From the NCBI GenBank assembly GCA_964554185.1, contig CAZKNJ010000010.1:1-60447 (forward strand): a stretch of DNA of 60,447 bases. The letters run 5' to 3'. Below are positions 17,571 through 25,651 of the stretch, one piece after another (the first letter of the stretch is position 1; the number at the start of each line of letters is the position of its first letter). The notes below the pieces were generated by a model, which searched no databases, was not told where the DNA came from, and was given only the letters and a program-made list of their open reading frames with translations. The position numbers and the translations under genes were made by a program. Source of the DNA: CAZKNJ01 sp964554185. GTDB taxonomy: Bacteria; 4484-113.

Positions 17571-18446
17571 GTGCACCACCTGGCGCTCGCGTGGATGTTT
17601 CTCGCGTTCCGTGTGGTTCTGCTCGGGCTGGAGCGCCCGCTGGGCAAGAAGGCGGTCACCGGCGCCTCCACCGCCGCCGGCGGCTTCATCTTCTTTGGCG
17701 CAGCGGCGGTGGCGCTGCTGCCCACGCTCATCATCTACTCTCTCTTCCACCGTCCCCAAAGCTGGGACTTTCTCGGATACGCCTTTCTCACCGCCAGCCT
17801 CTTCATGGTGCCATTCACCTTCTACATCATGGCCCTCCAGCATGGCGAGGTCTCGGTCATTACCCCGCTTTACTCTTTTGGCACGCTGCTGGTGTTCGGG
17901 CTGCCCATCATCTTTCAGGGCGAGCCGTTCACCTGGATACGTTTTGCCGGCGCCATGCTGGTTTTCCTCGGCGTGTTCTTCCTCAAGCCCGGGGTGAACC
18001 CGCTGCAAAGCCTGCGCAACGTGGCGGTTGACCGCGGCGCGCAGTTCATCCTGCTCAATACCACCCTCATCGCCATCATCCGGTTGATTGACAACCGCAT
18101 GGCGGACATAGAGCCCATCCACTACGCGCTAAGCTGCGCCATTCTCAATGGCGTCTTTTTCGGCATCGCCGTGCTGTTCTTGCGCAAATGGCGTGAGGTC
18201 ATGGCGGTTTATCGCCAGCGGACGCGGCTGGTCTGGGCCAACGGAGTGGTCAACGGTTACGCCTATGTTTCGCTGCTGGCGGTGCTTGGCTTCGGGCTGG
18301 ACCTGTCGGTTGCCGAGCCGGTGGGCAATACGAGCATGCTGCTCGCGGTCGCGTTGGGGTACTTCATGTTCGGCGAGAAAATCCAGGCCCGGCTAATCGC
18401 CAGCGCGCTGATGATAGTTGGCGTGTTCCTGCTTGCGCTCGGCTAG
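17571..18446 (+). CDS. DMT/EamA-type membrane transporter
   Basis: The product has 291 residues that are almost entirely hydrophobic, with about ten helices in two similar halves, as in EamA/DMT exporters. The end of the first half reads FAGAMLVFLGVFFLKPG and the end of the second SALMIVGVFLLALG. I choose GTG 17571 because it follows TATAAT by six bases; the open frame extends further upstream, but into the divergent neuB promoter. Substrate unknown. Its divergent placement from neuB hints at a sugar or glycan precursor, but that is only context. It is convergent with the HAD gene, with stop codons side by side. Confidence 0.85.
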   Translation: MHHLALAWMFLAFRVVLLGLERPLGKKAVTGASTAAGGFIFFGAAAVALLPTLIIYSLFHRPQSWDFLGYAFLTASLFMVPFTFYIMALQHGEVSVITPLYSFGTLLVFGLPIIFQGEPFTWIRFAGAMLVFLGVFFLKPGVNPLQSLRNVAVDRGAQFILLNTTLIAIIRLIDNRMADIEPIHYALSCAILNGVFFGIAVLFLRKWREVMAVYRQRTRLVWANGVVNGYAYVSLLAVLGFGLDLSVAEPVGNTSMLLAVALGYFMFGEKIQARLIASALMIVGVFLLALG

Positions 18447-19154
18447 CTAGTCGCCGTCAAGCATCTTGATAAGCTCAGCCAGCTCCGCGACTTCCATATC
18501 TGCCTTCGTGCCGTCCTCATCGTGGACAAACTGCCGGCTGCCCGGCTGGCGGTGGAGGATGGTGAACAACCCGACAGCGCGCGCACCGGTGAACTCCCGG
18601 CTGCCGCCGTCACCCACATACCAACTGCTCCGTGCTTCCGCTCCAAGTGCCCGCAGCGCGTGCAGATAGCGCTCCGGCTCCGGCTTCATCGCCCCCAGTT
18701 CGCACGAGAGACTGCGGGCGGCGAAGGGCGCAAACAGCGGATGCGAGTCCCACAGCTCCATGACCTCGCGGGAGCAATCGCTCACCAGCGCCAGCGGTAT
18801 GCCGCGAGCCTTGAGCGCATGCAGCACTGCAAGCGACTTCTCTCCGGCGTCATACAGGCTGCGGGCAAACTCCAGCCGGCGTTCGCGCGCCCGTTCCAAG
18901 CACTCATCATCAGCCGTGGCTCTGATATCCTTCAGCGCGCGCTGGATGCTGCTGATGACGCCACCGTCCTTACCGGTGGCGCGGCTAATGAAGCGCGCAT
19001 GCCAGATCTTCCGGAACTCTTCCGGCTGCACTCCCAGCTCGTCCGCCATGGCGGCGACAGCTGCCAGATAGGTCTCCGGCGGGAAGTTGGGCACCAACGT
19101 GCCGTAGAGGTCAAACAGGATGGCCTGTGGCGGCCGCGGCGGTTCACGTTTCAC
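18447..19154 (-). CDS. HAD-family hydrolase
   Basis: The product has 235 residues. HAD motif I is DLYGTL near residue 16 (nucleophile Asp, with Tyr where many have Asp), motif II is LVSDCSREV, the motif III lysine lies in MKPEPERY, and motif IV is YVGDGGSREF. The helical insertion after motif I is a C1-type cap. The likely role is phosphatase or dehalogenase on a small molecule; the substrate is unknown. The GTG start lies seven bases after an extended -10 (TGt-TATCAT). Confidence 0.88.
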   Translation of the reverse strand: MKREPPRPPQAILFDLYGTLVPNFPPETYLAAVAAMADELGVQPEEFRKIWHARFISRATGKDGGVISSIQRALKDIRATADDECLERARERRLEFARSLYDAGEKSLAVLHALKARGIPLALVSDCSREVMELWDSHPLFAPFAARSLSCELGAMKPEPERYLHALRALGAEARSSWYVGDGGSREFTGARAVGLFTILHRQPGSRQFVHDEDGTKADMEVAELAELIKMLDGD

Positions 19155-19161
19155 TGCGCGA

Positions 19162-19170
19162 ATGATAACA
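19162..19170 (-). promoter_or_regulatory. Leaderless extended -10 for the HAD hydrolase
   Basis: TGt-TATCAT on the minus strand, then seven bases, then the GTG at 19154. Confidence 0.65.
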
Positions 19171-19199
19171 CAGGTGACGCTTCGCCCAGAGCGCGATAA

Positions 19200-19208
19200 T
19201 GATAGAAT
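19200..19208 (+). promoter_or_regulatory. Leaderless extended -10 for the truncated secreted gene
   Basis: TGa-TAGAAT, then GCAGCT, then the ATG at 19215. It faces away from the HAD promoter within a 60-base divergent space. Confidence 0.65.
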
Positions 19209-19214
19209 GCAGCT

Positions 19215-19796
19215 ATGAGCAAGTTAGCGGCAACTGCGGTGGTGTCGGCAGCACTAGTGTTGTGGACGGCTGCTGCCGGCCTGGCGGACGACTCCATCCT
19301 CAATACCCATATCGATCCGCCTGAGCCCATTAAGGGCGAGGACTCCAGAATCAGGATGGTCAGCGAGCGGCTGGACCTTTACTTCGGCTTCTACGAGACG
19401 AGAGTTGAGGTCGTCTTTGAGCTGGAGAACCTGACCGATCAGCCCGTCATCCTCACTGTCGGCTTCCCCGACTCTTACCTTCAGGCCAAGTATGTTGCCG
19501 AAGGCGGGAACGACCTCTCGGAGAGATACGGCTACATTGACGAGAAGTTTGACTACTACTCGCCGCTGGAGGATTTCGTCACCTGGGTCGACGAGCCGAG
19601 CAATGTGATCCAGACGGAAGTCTATAAGCTGGAGAGATACTACAGCTTGACCGAGGACCCTCAACCCGGCTTTGCGAGTGAGTGGAAGTACGCCAGACAC
19701 TATTCGAGCGTCGATGAGGACAGCCTTAAGCTCTGGCACGCCTTCAAACTGGACTGGGAACCTCGGCAAGCGCGAGTTGTCGGCCACTCCTACCGG
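19215..19796 (+). CDS. Secreted protein, DUF4424-like, truncated by assembly gap
   Basis: The first 194 codons are visible before the N run. A signal peptide is clear (MSKLAATAVVSAALVLW, cleavage after GLA near residue 24). The mature part has FELENLTDQPVILTVGFPD, then Tyr-rich acidic sequence, ending in WEPRQARVVGHSYR. This resembles DUF4424-type secreted proteins, in which a beta sandwich of this kind is followed by a C-terminal transmembrane segment. The end is lost in the gap. The ATG follows TGaTAGAAT by six bases. It is a broken record of the assembly, not necessarily a pseudogene. Confidence 0.8.
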
Positions 19797-19896
19797 NNNN
19801 NNNNNNNNNNNNNNNNNNNNNNNNNNNNNNNNNNNNNNNNNNNNNNNNNNNNNNNNNNNNNNNNNNNNNNNNNNNNNNNNNNNNNNNNNNNNNNNN
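19797..19896. other. Scaffold gap (100 N)
   Basis: Exactly 100 undetermined bases, the usual placeholder for a gap of unknown length. Reading frames that run through it are artefacts. It hides the end of the plus-strand secreted gene and the end of a minus-strand VOC gene; more genes could be missing. Confidence 0.99.
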
Positions 19897-20264
19897 TCCT
19901 TCTTCGCCGGCTCAAACAGCGCGAGCACATTGCCGCTGGGATCGCGGAAGGTGGCCCACCAGCCGATGTCGTCGCTCATGAACTCCTTGCCGTGCAGGGG
20001 CTTGCCGCCCGCGGCTTCAATCGCGGCGAAGGCCGCCTCAATCGACTCAACGTTGATGTGTATCAGCACTCCGGCTTCGGTCATCGGCTTGAGCCCGGTG
20101 CGGAAGGCCCCGCCGACCTCGCCCTTGGTGTCCTTCCACATGGGGTAGTCCGGCCAGCTCTCGTGCCGCGTTATTTCCCAGCCGAACGCGCGCGAGTAGA
20201 ACTCGCAGGACTGCTCCAGATCGGTTGACGGCAGCTCAATCCAGTTGACCACTCCAGCAGGCAT
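19897..20264 (-). CDS. VOC-family (glyoxalase-like) protein, 3' end in gap
   Basis: The visible part has 122 residues, the full length of its neighbour, so the stop is probably just inside the gap. The fold is the vicinal-oxygen-chelate type (WIELPSTDLEQSCEFYSRAFGW at the start, read in two pieces as WIELPSTDLE and CEFYSRAFGW; FRDPSGNVLALFE near the end). GGGGAGGAGG precedes the ATG. It resembles the next gene along its whole length, so the pair arose by tandem duplication. Substrate unknown. Confidence 0.88.
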
Positions 20265-20290
20265 ATCAGCCTCCTCCCCGTGATGCGGCG

Positions 20291-20296
20291 ATTATA
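20291..20296 (-). promoter_or_regulatory. -10 for the first VOC gene
   Basis: TATAAT on the minus strand, 26 bases before the ATG, leaving a short leader that carries a strong Shine-Dalgarno. Confidence 0.6.
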
Positions 20297-20314
20297 GCTC
20301 ATCGCGGCCAGCCG

Positions 20315-20683
20315 CTACTTCTTCGGGCGCTCCCATACGCACAGGTAGTTGCCCGAGGGATCGCGGAATGCGCCCCACCAACCGACCTCCTCGTGAATGA
20401 GCTCGCGCGGATGCGCAATGCGGCCGCCGGCGGCTTCCACCTTGGCCAGTGCCTCGTCGACATCTTCCACCAGGATGAACAGGCGGAGTCCCTCGTCGCC
20501 CTGCGGCTTGAGGCTGGCGTCAAAGCCGCCCATGGCGTGCTCATCGGCGTCTTCAAAGAACGCGTAGTTGGGCCAGTCGTCGCTGGGGTGCGTCTTCCAG
20601 CCGAAGACCTGCTCGTAAAACGCGCAGGACTGGTCGAGATCGGAACTGGGGATTTCCATCCACCGGATACTTCCGGGCTTCAT
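20315..20683 (-). CDS. VOC-family (glyoxalase-like) protein
   Basis: The product has 122 residues in two beta-alpha-beta-beta-beta units. IRWMEIPSSDLDQSCAFYEQ begins the first and ILVEDVDEALAKVEAAGG the second, with FRDPSGNYLCVWE at the end. It is a paralogue of the downstream gene and has its own extended -10 and a GGAGGTG site. The metal-binding residues are not all evident, so it may bind a ligand and not catalyse a reaction. Confidence 0.9.
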   Translation of the reverse strand: MKPGSIRWMEIPSSDLDQSCAFYEQVFGWKTHPSDDWPNYAFFEDADEHAMGGFDASLKPQGDEGLRLFILVEDVDEALAKVEAAGGRIAHPRELIHEEVGWWGAFRDPSGNYLCVWERPKK

Positions 20684-20711
20684 GCTACACCTCCGTATAG
20701 TATTGGGCGGT

Positions 20712-20720
20712 ATTGTAGCA
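20712..20720 (-). promoter_or_regulatory. Extended -10 for the second VOC gene
   Basis: TGc-TACAAT on the minus strand, 28 bases before the ATG, with a Shine-Dalgarno in between. Confidence 0.6.
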
Positions 20721-20753
20721 TACCGCCAACCTTAGCGCAAATCCTCCCGGCGG

Positions 20754-21314
20754 CTAGTCGGTGAACTGCGCCCGCGCCCGCTCCCAGTCCTCGCGCAGGC
20801 ATTCCAGGAGGTAGAAGTCCAGCCATTCGCCGTCGCGGATGTAATGGTCGCGGTAGAGACCGACGATGCGGTAACCCACGCGCATGAGCATCCGCAGGCT
20901 GGCGTTGTTGCCGTGGGCCGCGTCGCTGAGGATCTTGTGCAGGTCCAGTTGTTCAAAAGCGTAAGCTGTGCGCAGGCGCACCATCTCGCCGGCCAGGCCG
21001 CGCCCCCAGTACTCGGGACGGCCGATGAGCGTCCCGGTAACGGCGCGGCGGTGCTCGCGGTTTACCTGGTGCACGCCGGCGGAGCCGATGAGCGCGCCGT
21101 CTTTCTGGCAATACACCGCCCATACGATATCGCGCTCCGACTGGCCGATTTCGCGAATCCACTCGCGTTCCGCTTCCACGCTTTCCACCAGCGGCGACGG
21201 GCGGTAGAAGTTGACCTCGGGCGAGTTTACCCAGGTGAAGAAGGTCTCCGCCATGGACTCGTCCAGCGGCGCGAGACGCACGCGCTTTCCCACGATTTCG
21301 GGACCGTAAGACAT
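20754..21314 (-). CDS. GNAT acetyltransferase, RimJ/RimL type
   Basis: The product has 186 residues. The family pattern is clear: VRLAPLDESMAETFFTW at the start, GTLIGRPEYWGRGLAGEMVR as the acetyl-CoA loop (WGRGLA), then NNASLRMLMRVGYRIVG and DGEWLDFYLLE at the end. The likely role is acetylation of an N-terminal amine or a small molecule; the substrate is not readable. GAGGAGG lies before the ATG, with TATAAT (21344-21339) further up. It is divergent from trmO. Confidence 0.9.
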   Translation of the reverse strand: MSYGPEIVGKRVRLAPLDESMAETFFTWVNSPEVNFYRPSPLVESVEAEREWIREIGQSERDIVWAVYCQKDGALIGSAGVHQVNREHRRAVTGTLIGRPEYWGRGLAGEMVRLRTAYAFEQLDLHKILSDAAHGNNASLRMLMRVGYRIVGLYRDHYIRDGEWLDFYLLECLREDWERARAQFTD

Positions 21315-21338
21315 GTCATATCCTCCTCGGGGAGTTGG

Positions 21339-21344
21339 ATTATA
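21339..21344 (-). promoter_or_regulatory. -10 for the GNAT gene
   Basis: TATAAT on the minus strand, 24 bases before the ATG. It sits 18 bases from the outward-facing -10 of trmO. Confidence 0.6.
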
Positions 21345-21362
21345 CCCCGGTGGGCGGCGGTC

Positions 21363-21368
21363 TATAAT
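21363..21368 (+). promoter_or_regulatory. Leaderless -10 for trmO
   Basis: TATAAT, then CAGTGC, then the ATG at 21375. Confidence 0.7.
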
Positions 21369-21374
21369 CAGTGC

Positions 21375-21869
21375 ATGGAGACCACATATCCGCTACGTCC
21401 AATCGGCCGCATTCACACGCCGTTTACCGGCCAGGAAGGCACGCCGATCCAGCCGTCAACCGCCGGGGGGGCGGCTGGAGTGGTTGAGCTGTTTGCGCCG
21501 TACCGGCCGGCGCTGAAGGACCTGGAGGGATTTGAGCGCATCTGGCTGGTGTACTGGTTTGACCGGGCGCGGGAATACTCGCCTTTGGTGAAGCCGTACC
21601 GCGACGAGGTGGAGCGCGGCGTCTTCGCCACCCGCGCGCCCTCACGGCCGAATCCCCTGGGCATCTCGGCCGTCCGGCTCATCGCGGTGGAAGTGGAGAA
21701 GGGGGAGCTTTTGGTGGAGCGCATTGACGTGCTCGATGGCACGCCGCTCTTGGACCTCAAGCCTTACATACCGGAGTTTGACGCTTATCCGTTGTCGCGC
21801 GCGGGCTGGATGGATGCTACCGGCAGCGGCCAAGGCATAGCTGACAGCCGCTTTCAGCCGCCGGACTGA
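21375..21869 (+). CDS. trmO: tRNA (N6-threonylcarbamoyladenosine37-N6)-methyltransferase TrmO
   Basis: The product has 164 residues of the TrmO/YaeB family, which uses S-adenosylmethionine to methylate t6A37 in certain tRNAs. Visible blocks are RPIGRIHTPF, LEGFERIWLVYWFDR, RAPSRPNPLGISAVRL and DVLDGTPLLDLKPYIPEFD. This is the core beta barrel without the C-terminal extension found in E. coli. The start is fixed by TATAAT six bases upstream; longer open frame upstream runs into the divergent gene. Confidence 0.92.
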   Translation: METTYPLRPIGRIHTPFTGQEGTPIQPSTAGGAAGVVELFAPYRPALKDLEGFERIWLVYWFDRAREYSPLVKPYRDEVERGVFATRAPSRPNPLGISAVRLIAVEVEKGELLVERIDVLDGTPLLDLKPYIPEFDAYPLSRAGWMDATGSGQGIADSRFQPPD

Positions 21870-21873
21870 GGTC

Positions 21874-21882
21874 TGCTACAAT
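21874..21882 (+). promoter_or_regulatory. Extended -10 close to the MFS start
   Basis: TGc-TACAAT, then nine bases, then TTG at 21892. The leader would be only a few bases long, with no room for a Shine-Dalgarno. Confidence 0.5.
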
Positions 21883-21891
21883 CCCTGCGAT

Positions 21892-23220
21892 TTGGCACGG
21901 CTCTGGCGCTACTTCCGGCAGTTCACCGGCTTTCCCCGCGAGGTGAAGCTCTTCCTGGGCGCGTTTGCGCTGATTCAGCTGAACGAGGGAGCCTTCTTCA
22001 CGCTGCTGCCGCTGCTGCTCAACGGCCTGGGAATGCCTGAAGACGCGATAGGCACGGCGCTGGCATCACGCTTCCTCTGCATGGCGCTGATCTCGCTGCC
22101 CGCGGCGGCGCTCTCCCAGAAGTTCGCCCGCAAGCGCTTGCTGATGCTGGGCGGCGTCATCTTCTTCATCTCGGCCATCTGCCAGGTGGTTTTCGCCGCT
22201 ACGCCGCTGCTCTATGTTTTCGCCGGGGGAATGGGTATCGGCGGAGGCTTCTTCCTGGTCAACGCCGCGCCGTTCATGCACGACTACAGCTCCCACGAAA
22301 CCCAGCCCTACGTCTTCGGCGCCTTCGGCGCGCTGGGCCCGGCGATGATGTTTGTCGGCACCACGTTCGGCGGCTCGGCATCCGACCTAATAGCCCGGGC
22401 GCTTTCTGGCTGGATACCGCTTTCTCAGGTCAGCACCGCCGTATTCGTCCATGCCTACAGCATCGTGCTCATCACCTGCGGCGCGCTGGCAGGAGGATGC
22501 TTGCTGCTGGCCGCGCTCATCCGCGACACCGCCTGGCGGCGCAGCGCCGAGGGCTACTTCACGCGCATCCTCTCTCTGTTCTCCCAGCGCATTACCTGGT
22601 CGCAGTTCACCTTCACCCTGGTCATCGGCCTGGGCTCCGGGCTGGTCGTTCCATTCTTCCCTATCTTCTTGAAAGTGATGCTCAACGTCCCCGCGTCGGT
22701 GGTCGGCGTTTTGCAGGGCGTAGCGATGGGCAGCGTCTCGCTCGGCGTGCTGGCGACGCCATATCTCATCGCGCGTTTTGGCCGCGTGGGAACCGTGGTA
22801 ACGAGCCAGGCTATTAGCCTCCCGTTCATCCTCGGCATCGCCTACGCGCCTTTCCTCGTCGCCCTGGGAGCGCTACCGGCGGTGGCGATTATCGCTACCG
22901 GCGCGGCTTTCATCATCCGCAACGCGCTGATGAACTTGGCGAATCCGGTGAACTCGCAGCTCCTGATGGATATCTACGGCGACCGCCAGCGGATGAACAT
23001 CGTCGCCATCAATATGATGACCTTCCCGCTGGGGCGAGCCATCGGCGCGCAGATCGGCGGCAACATGATGCGCCACATCAACTACCAGTCGCCTTACTGG
23101 GCGACCTTCTTTCTCTACACTTTTGGCATCCTGGTCTACTTCCTGGCCTATGGAGCGCTGGAGCGCGAATTCCAGCGCCGCGTCCGCAACGGGGAGGATA
23201 CTACCGAGGGGATGTTGTAG
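21892..23220 (+). CDS. Major facilitator superfamily transporter
   Basis: The product has 442 residues and about twelve membrane helices. The first loop is replaced by QKFARKRLLMLGGVIFF, which matches the MFS loop 2-3 basic signature in position. A second half-repeat begins about residue 225. The end is highly charged. The TTG start is the first possible codon after the previous stop region and lies nine bases after an extended -10, so I accept it. Substrate unknown. It follows trmO by 22 bases but appears to have its own promoter. Confidence 0.88.
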   Translation: MARLWRYFRQFTGFPREVKLFLGAFALIQLNEGAFFTLLPLLLNGLGMPEDAIGTALASRFLCMALISLPAAALSQKFARKRLLMLGGVIFFISAICQVVFAATPLLYVFAGGMGIGGGFFLVNAAPFMHDYSSHETQPYVFGAFGALGPAMMFVGTTFGGSASDLIARALSGWIPLSQVSTAVFVHAYSIVLITCGALAGGCLLLAALIRDTAWRRSAEGYFTRILSLFSQRITWSQFTFTLVIGLGSGLVVPFFPIFLKVMLNVPASVVGVLQGVAMGSVSLGVLATPYLIARFGRVGTVVTSQAISLPFILGIAYAPFLVALGALPAVAIIATGAAFIIRNALMNLANPVNSQLLMDIYGDRQRMNIVAINMMTFPLGRAIGAQIGGNMMRHINYQSPYWATFFLYTFGILVYFLAYGALEREFQRRVRNGEDTTEGML

Positions 23221-23226
23221 CTGACC

Positions 23227-23670
23227 TCAGTCTTCAACGCTCTTGGCGAACGAACTGATCTCGGCTACGTACATCTTCGGTAGTCCGTGCTCCGCCGCCC
23301 CCGCCAGTATCTTCTCCAGATAGCCCTCGCGCGGCGGGCCGGGGGTGCCGCCGTCCGGCGAGCGGTCTACGTAGGTGAGGCACGGCACCTCGCCGCGTCC
23401 CGGCAGGTGCACGTCTACGGTCTCGCGGTGATACCAGTCGGGCACGCCCTCGTAGCCGTCCAGCGTGCGCTCATGCTCCGGCGTGATGTCCCACACTACG
23501 CCCCAGACGCTAGACGCAGCTTCCTGAAAGATGGTGGCCACGCCGCGCGCATTGATGAGGAATCGCCAGCCGCGCAGCAGCCCCACGCCAGTGAACTTGG
23601 CGCCGGGACAGCGTTCCACCAGCATCTGGTGCCGCCACATATTGGAGCCGTAGGCGAAGTAAAGCGCCAT
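23227..23670 (-). CDS. Gamma-glutamylcyclotransferase-like protein (AIG2/GGCT)
   Basis: The product has 147 residues. The family opening YFAYGSNM is present, followed by the usual CPGAKFTGVGLLRGWRFLIN stretch, and the catalytic glutamate is in LDGYEGVPDWY. These enzymes release 5-oxoproline from gamma-glutamyl amines. GGCT-like enzymes in bacteria vary in substrate. Leaderless start: TGc-TACACT, six bases, ATG. Confidence 0.9.
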   Translation of the reverse strand: MALYFAYGSNMWRHQMLVERCPGAKFTGVGLLRGWRFLINARGVATIFQEAASSVWGVVWDITPEHERTLDGYEGVPDWYHRETVDVHLPGRGEVPCLTYVDRSPDGGTPGPPREGYLEKILAGAAEHGLPKMYVAEISSFAKSVED

Positions 23671-23676
23671 GGGCGC

Positions 23677-23685
23677 AGTGTAGCA
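23677..23685 (-). promoter_or_regulatory. Leaderless extended -10 for the GGCT-like gene
   Basis: TGc-TACACT on the minus strand, then GCGCCC, then the ATG at 23670. It is back to back with the ybaB promoter within 44 bases. Confidence 0.65.
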
Positions 23686-23697
23686 CGGGCGCGCCTG

Positions 23698-23706
23698 TGT
23701 TAGAAT
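23698..23706 (+). promoter_or_regulatory. Leaderless extended -10 for ybaB-recR-lipA
   Basis: TGt-TAGAAT, then eight bases, then the ATG at 23715. Confidence 0.65.
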
Positions 23707-23714
23707 CAGCGCCC

Positions 23715-24068
23715 ATGAAACTCGACATGAACAAGCTGATGCGCGACGTCCAGAAGATGCAGGAACAGATGCAGCAGAAGATGGCCGAAGTGGAGCAGGA
23801 GCTGGCGCGCGAAACCGTGGTCGGCAGCGGCGGCGGCCTGGTGGAGGTGGAGATGAACGGCCACCGCGAGCTGACGCGCGTGACCATCAAGCCCGAGGCG
23901 CTGGAAGAAGCCGCCGACGGTATTGAGAACCTGGAAGACCTGGTTTACGCCGCCGTCAACTCCGCACTGGCGCAGGCCAAGGAGCTATACGAGCGCAAGA
24001 TGCAGGGTGTCACCGGCGGAGTGGATGTGAGCGGCCTCGCCGGGATGATTCCGCCCGGCGCGTTCTGA
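23715..24068 (+). CDS. ybaB: YbaB/EbfC nucleoid-associated protein
   Basis: The product has 117 residues of the YbaB/EbfC family, small dimeric DNA-binding proteins. An N-terminal coiled helix (KLMRDVQKMQEQMQQKMAEV) leads to the conserved VVGSGGGLVEVEMNG and VTIKPEALEE. The order ybaB-recR is a common bacterial arrangement and supports both calls. An ATG four codons later is possible, but the spacing from TAGAAT favours 23715. Confidence 0.93.
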   Translation: MKLDMNKLMRDVQKMQEQMQQKMAEVEQELARETVVGSGGGLVEVEMNGHRELTRVTIKPEALEEAADGIENLEDLVYAAVNSALAQAKELYERKMQGVTGGVDVSGLAGMIPPGAF

Positions 24069-24075
24069 TACCGCC

Positions 24076-24684
24076 ATGCTGCCCTCGGGACTGAACAACC
24101 TCATCAACCTGCTGGCGCAGTTGCCCGGGCTGGGGCCGCGTAGCGCCGCCCGCATCGCCATCTACTTGCTGGAGCAGGATCCCGCGTTCCTGCAGGAGCT
24201 GTCGCGCGCCATCGCCACGGTGAAGGAGCAGGTGCGTCCATGCGCCCGGTGTGGCGGCTTTGCCACCGGCGAGCTGTGCGATTTCTGCGCGGATGAAATG
24301 CGCGACGCCTCGCTGCTGTGCATCGTCGCCGACCCGCTGGACATCTACCCGATTGAGCGCACCGGCGGGTTCAACGGCCACTACTTCGTGCTCGGCGGGC
24401 TGGTGGACCCGCTCAAGGGGCGGATGCTGGACAGCCTGCGCAAGGACGAGCTAGCGGCGCGGCTGCGCGGCGGCAAGGTGAAAGAGGCGCTAATGGCGTT
24501 TGACTTTTCTTTTGAGGGCGAAGCCACCGCCACGGTTCTCACCGAGGAGTTCGCCGACGCGGGCGTCAAGTTCACTCGGCTAGCGCGTGGCCTGCCCACT
24601 GGCGCCGAGATTGACTTCGCCGACGACGACACGCTGCTGCAGGCGCTCAAGCACCGCCGCGAATTCAAAGCGGGAGAAGACTAG
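24076..24684 (+). CDS. recR: Recombination protein RecR
   Basis: The product has 202 residues. It has the N-terminal helix-hairpin-helix (LPGLGPRSAARIA), a four-cysteine zinc finger (CARCGGFATGELCDFC) and a Toprim domain (LCIVADPLDIYPIE, then YFVLGGLVDPLKG). RecR acts with RecO and RecF to load RecA at single-strand gaps. It starts 7 bases after ybaB and its stop overlaps the lipA start. Confidence 0.96.
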   Translation: MLPSGLNNLINLLAQLPGLGPRSAARIAIYLLEQDPAFLQELSRAIATVKEQVRPCARCGGFATGELCDFCADEMRDASLLCIVADPLDIYPIERTGGFNGHYFVLGGLVDPLKGRMLDSLRKDELAARLRGGKVKEALMAFDFSFEGEATATVLTEEFADAGVKFTRLARGLPTGAEIDFADDDTLLQALKHRREFKAGED

Positions 24685-25565
24685 TGGCGCAGCGAGTGCG
24701 ACCCTCCTGGCTCCGGGTGAAAGCACTTCCGCCTGACCGGCGGGAGGCGATGGAGCGCGCGCTCACCGGGCTGAACACCGTCTGCCGCGAAGCCAACTGC
24801 CCCAACATCGGCGAGTGCTTCGGCCGCGGCACTGCCACTTTCATGATCCTGGGCGACATCTGCACGCGCAACTGCCGCTTCTGCGCAGTCACGCCGGGAA
24901 CGCCTACCGTCGTGGACGGGGATGAGCCAAAGCGCCTGGCGGAGGCTGCCGGTCGGCTGGGACTTAAGCACGTCGTTGTCACCAGCGTCACCCGCGATGA
25001 TCTGCCCGACGGCGGCGCGGCGCACTTCGCCGCCTGCATCCGCGAGCTGCGCAGTTTGAAGCATCTGCCCACAGTGGAAGTTCTCACCCCTGACTTCCAG
25101 GGGGATATGGATGCACTGAGAAGTGTGCTGGGCATGCGTCCCGAAATCTTCAACCACAATGTGGAGACCGTGCCGCGCCTGTATCCGCAGGTGCGCCCCC
25201 AAGCGGATTTCGCCCGCTCCATCGGCGTCCTGACGCAGGCGGCGCAATTCGCGGCGGAGCAGGCGAAGGGGCGGATGCTGGTGAAAAGCGGGCTGATGGT
25301 CGGCCTGGGCGAGACCTTTGACGAGGTCATCGTCGCTCTCGGCGACCTCCGTAGCGCTAGCGTGAATATCGTGACCATCGGCCAGTACTTGAAGCCGACT
25401 GCGAGCGGCGACTACTGTGAGATTGTGCGCTATGTGGAGCCGGAGGAGTTCGCCGCCTATGCCGAAGCTGCCACGAGGATGGGCTTCACCGGCGTGGCCA
25501 GCGCGCCGCTGGTGCGTAGCTCCTACCACGCCGAGGAGTTTACTCGACGCACAATTGGCAGCTAG
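24684..25565 (+). CDS. lipA: Lipoyl synthase
   Basis: The product has 293 residues of this radical-SAM enzyme, which inserts sulfur atoms into octanoylated carrier proteins. The auxiliary cluster cysteines are C34, C39 and C45 (CREANCPNIGEC); the radical-SAM cysteines are C60, C64 and C67 (CTRNCRFC). The conserved RSSYHAEE lies near the end. The GTG shares a base with the recR stop, with GGGAGA upstream. The oxo-acid oxidoreductase in this window does not use lipoate, so the substrate is probably glycine cleavage H protein or another complex. Confidence 0.96.
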   Translation: MAQRVRPSWLRVKALPPDRREAMERALTGLNTVCREANCPNIGECFGRGTATFMILGDICTRNCRFCAVTPGTPTVVDGDEPKRLAEAAGRLGLKHVVVTSVTRDDLPDGGAAHFAACIRELRSLKHLPTVEVLTPDFQGDMDALRSVLGMRPEIFNHNVETVPRLYPQVRPQADFARSIGVLTQAAQFAAEQAKGRMLVKSGLMVGLGETFDEVIVALGDLRSASVNIVTIGQYLKPTASGDYCEIVRYVEPEEFAAYAEAATRMGFTGVASAPLVRSSYHAEEFTRRTIGS

Positions 25566-25623
25566 AGTACGTAGACCGGCGATAGAACGGCTATGGATTG
25601 ATCTGATTGCGCGGCTTCAGCCA

Positions 25624-25632
25624 TGCTATCAT
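25624..25632 (+). promoter_or_regulatory. Extended -10 for pfkB
   Basis: TGc-TATCAT, 19 bases before the ATG, with GGAGG between them. Confidence 0.6.
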
Positions 25633-25651
25633 CATCGGCGCGGAGGCTTCA

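Noticed and set aside
19215..20228. Single open frame running through the N gap on either strand
   Set aside because: The frames join unrelated coding sequence through undetermined bases; they are artefacts of the placeholder.
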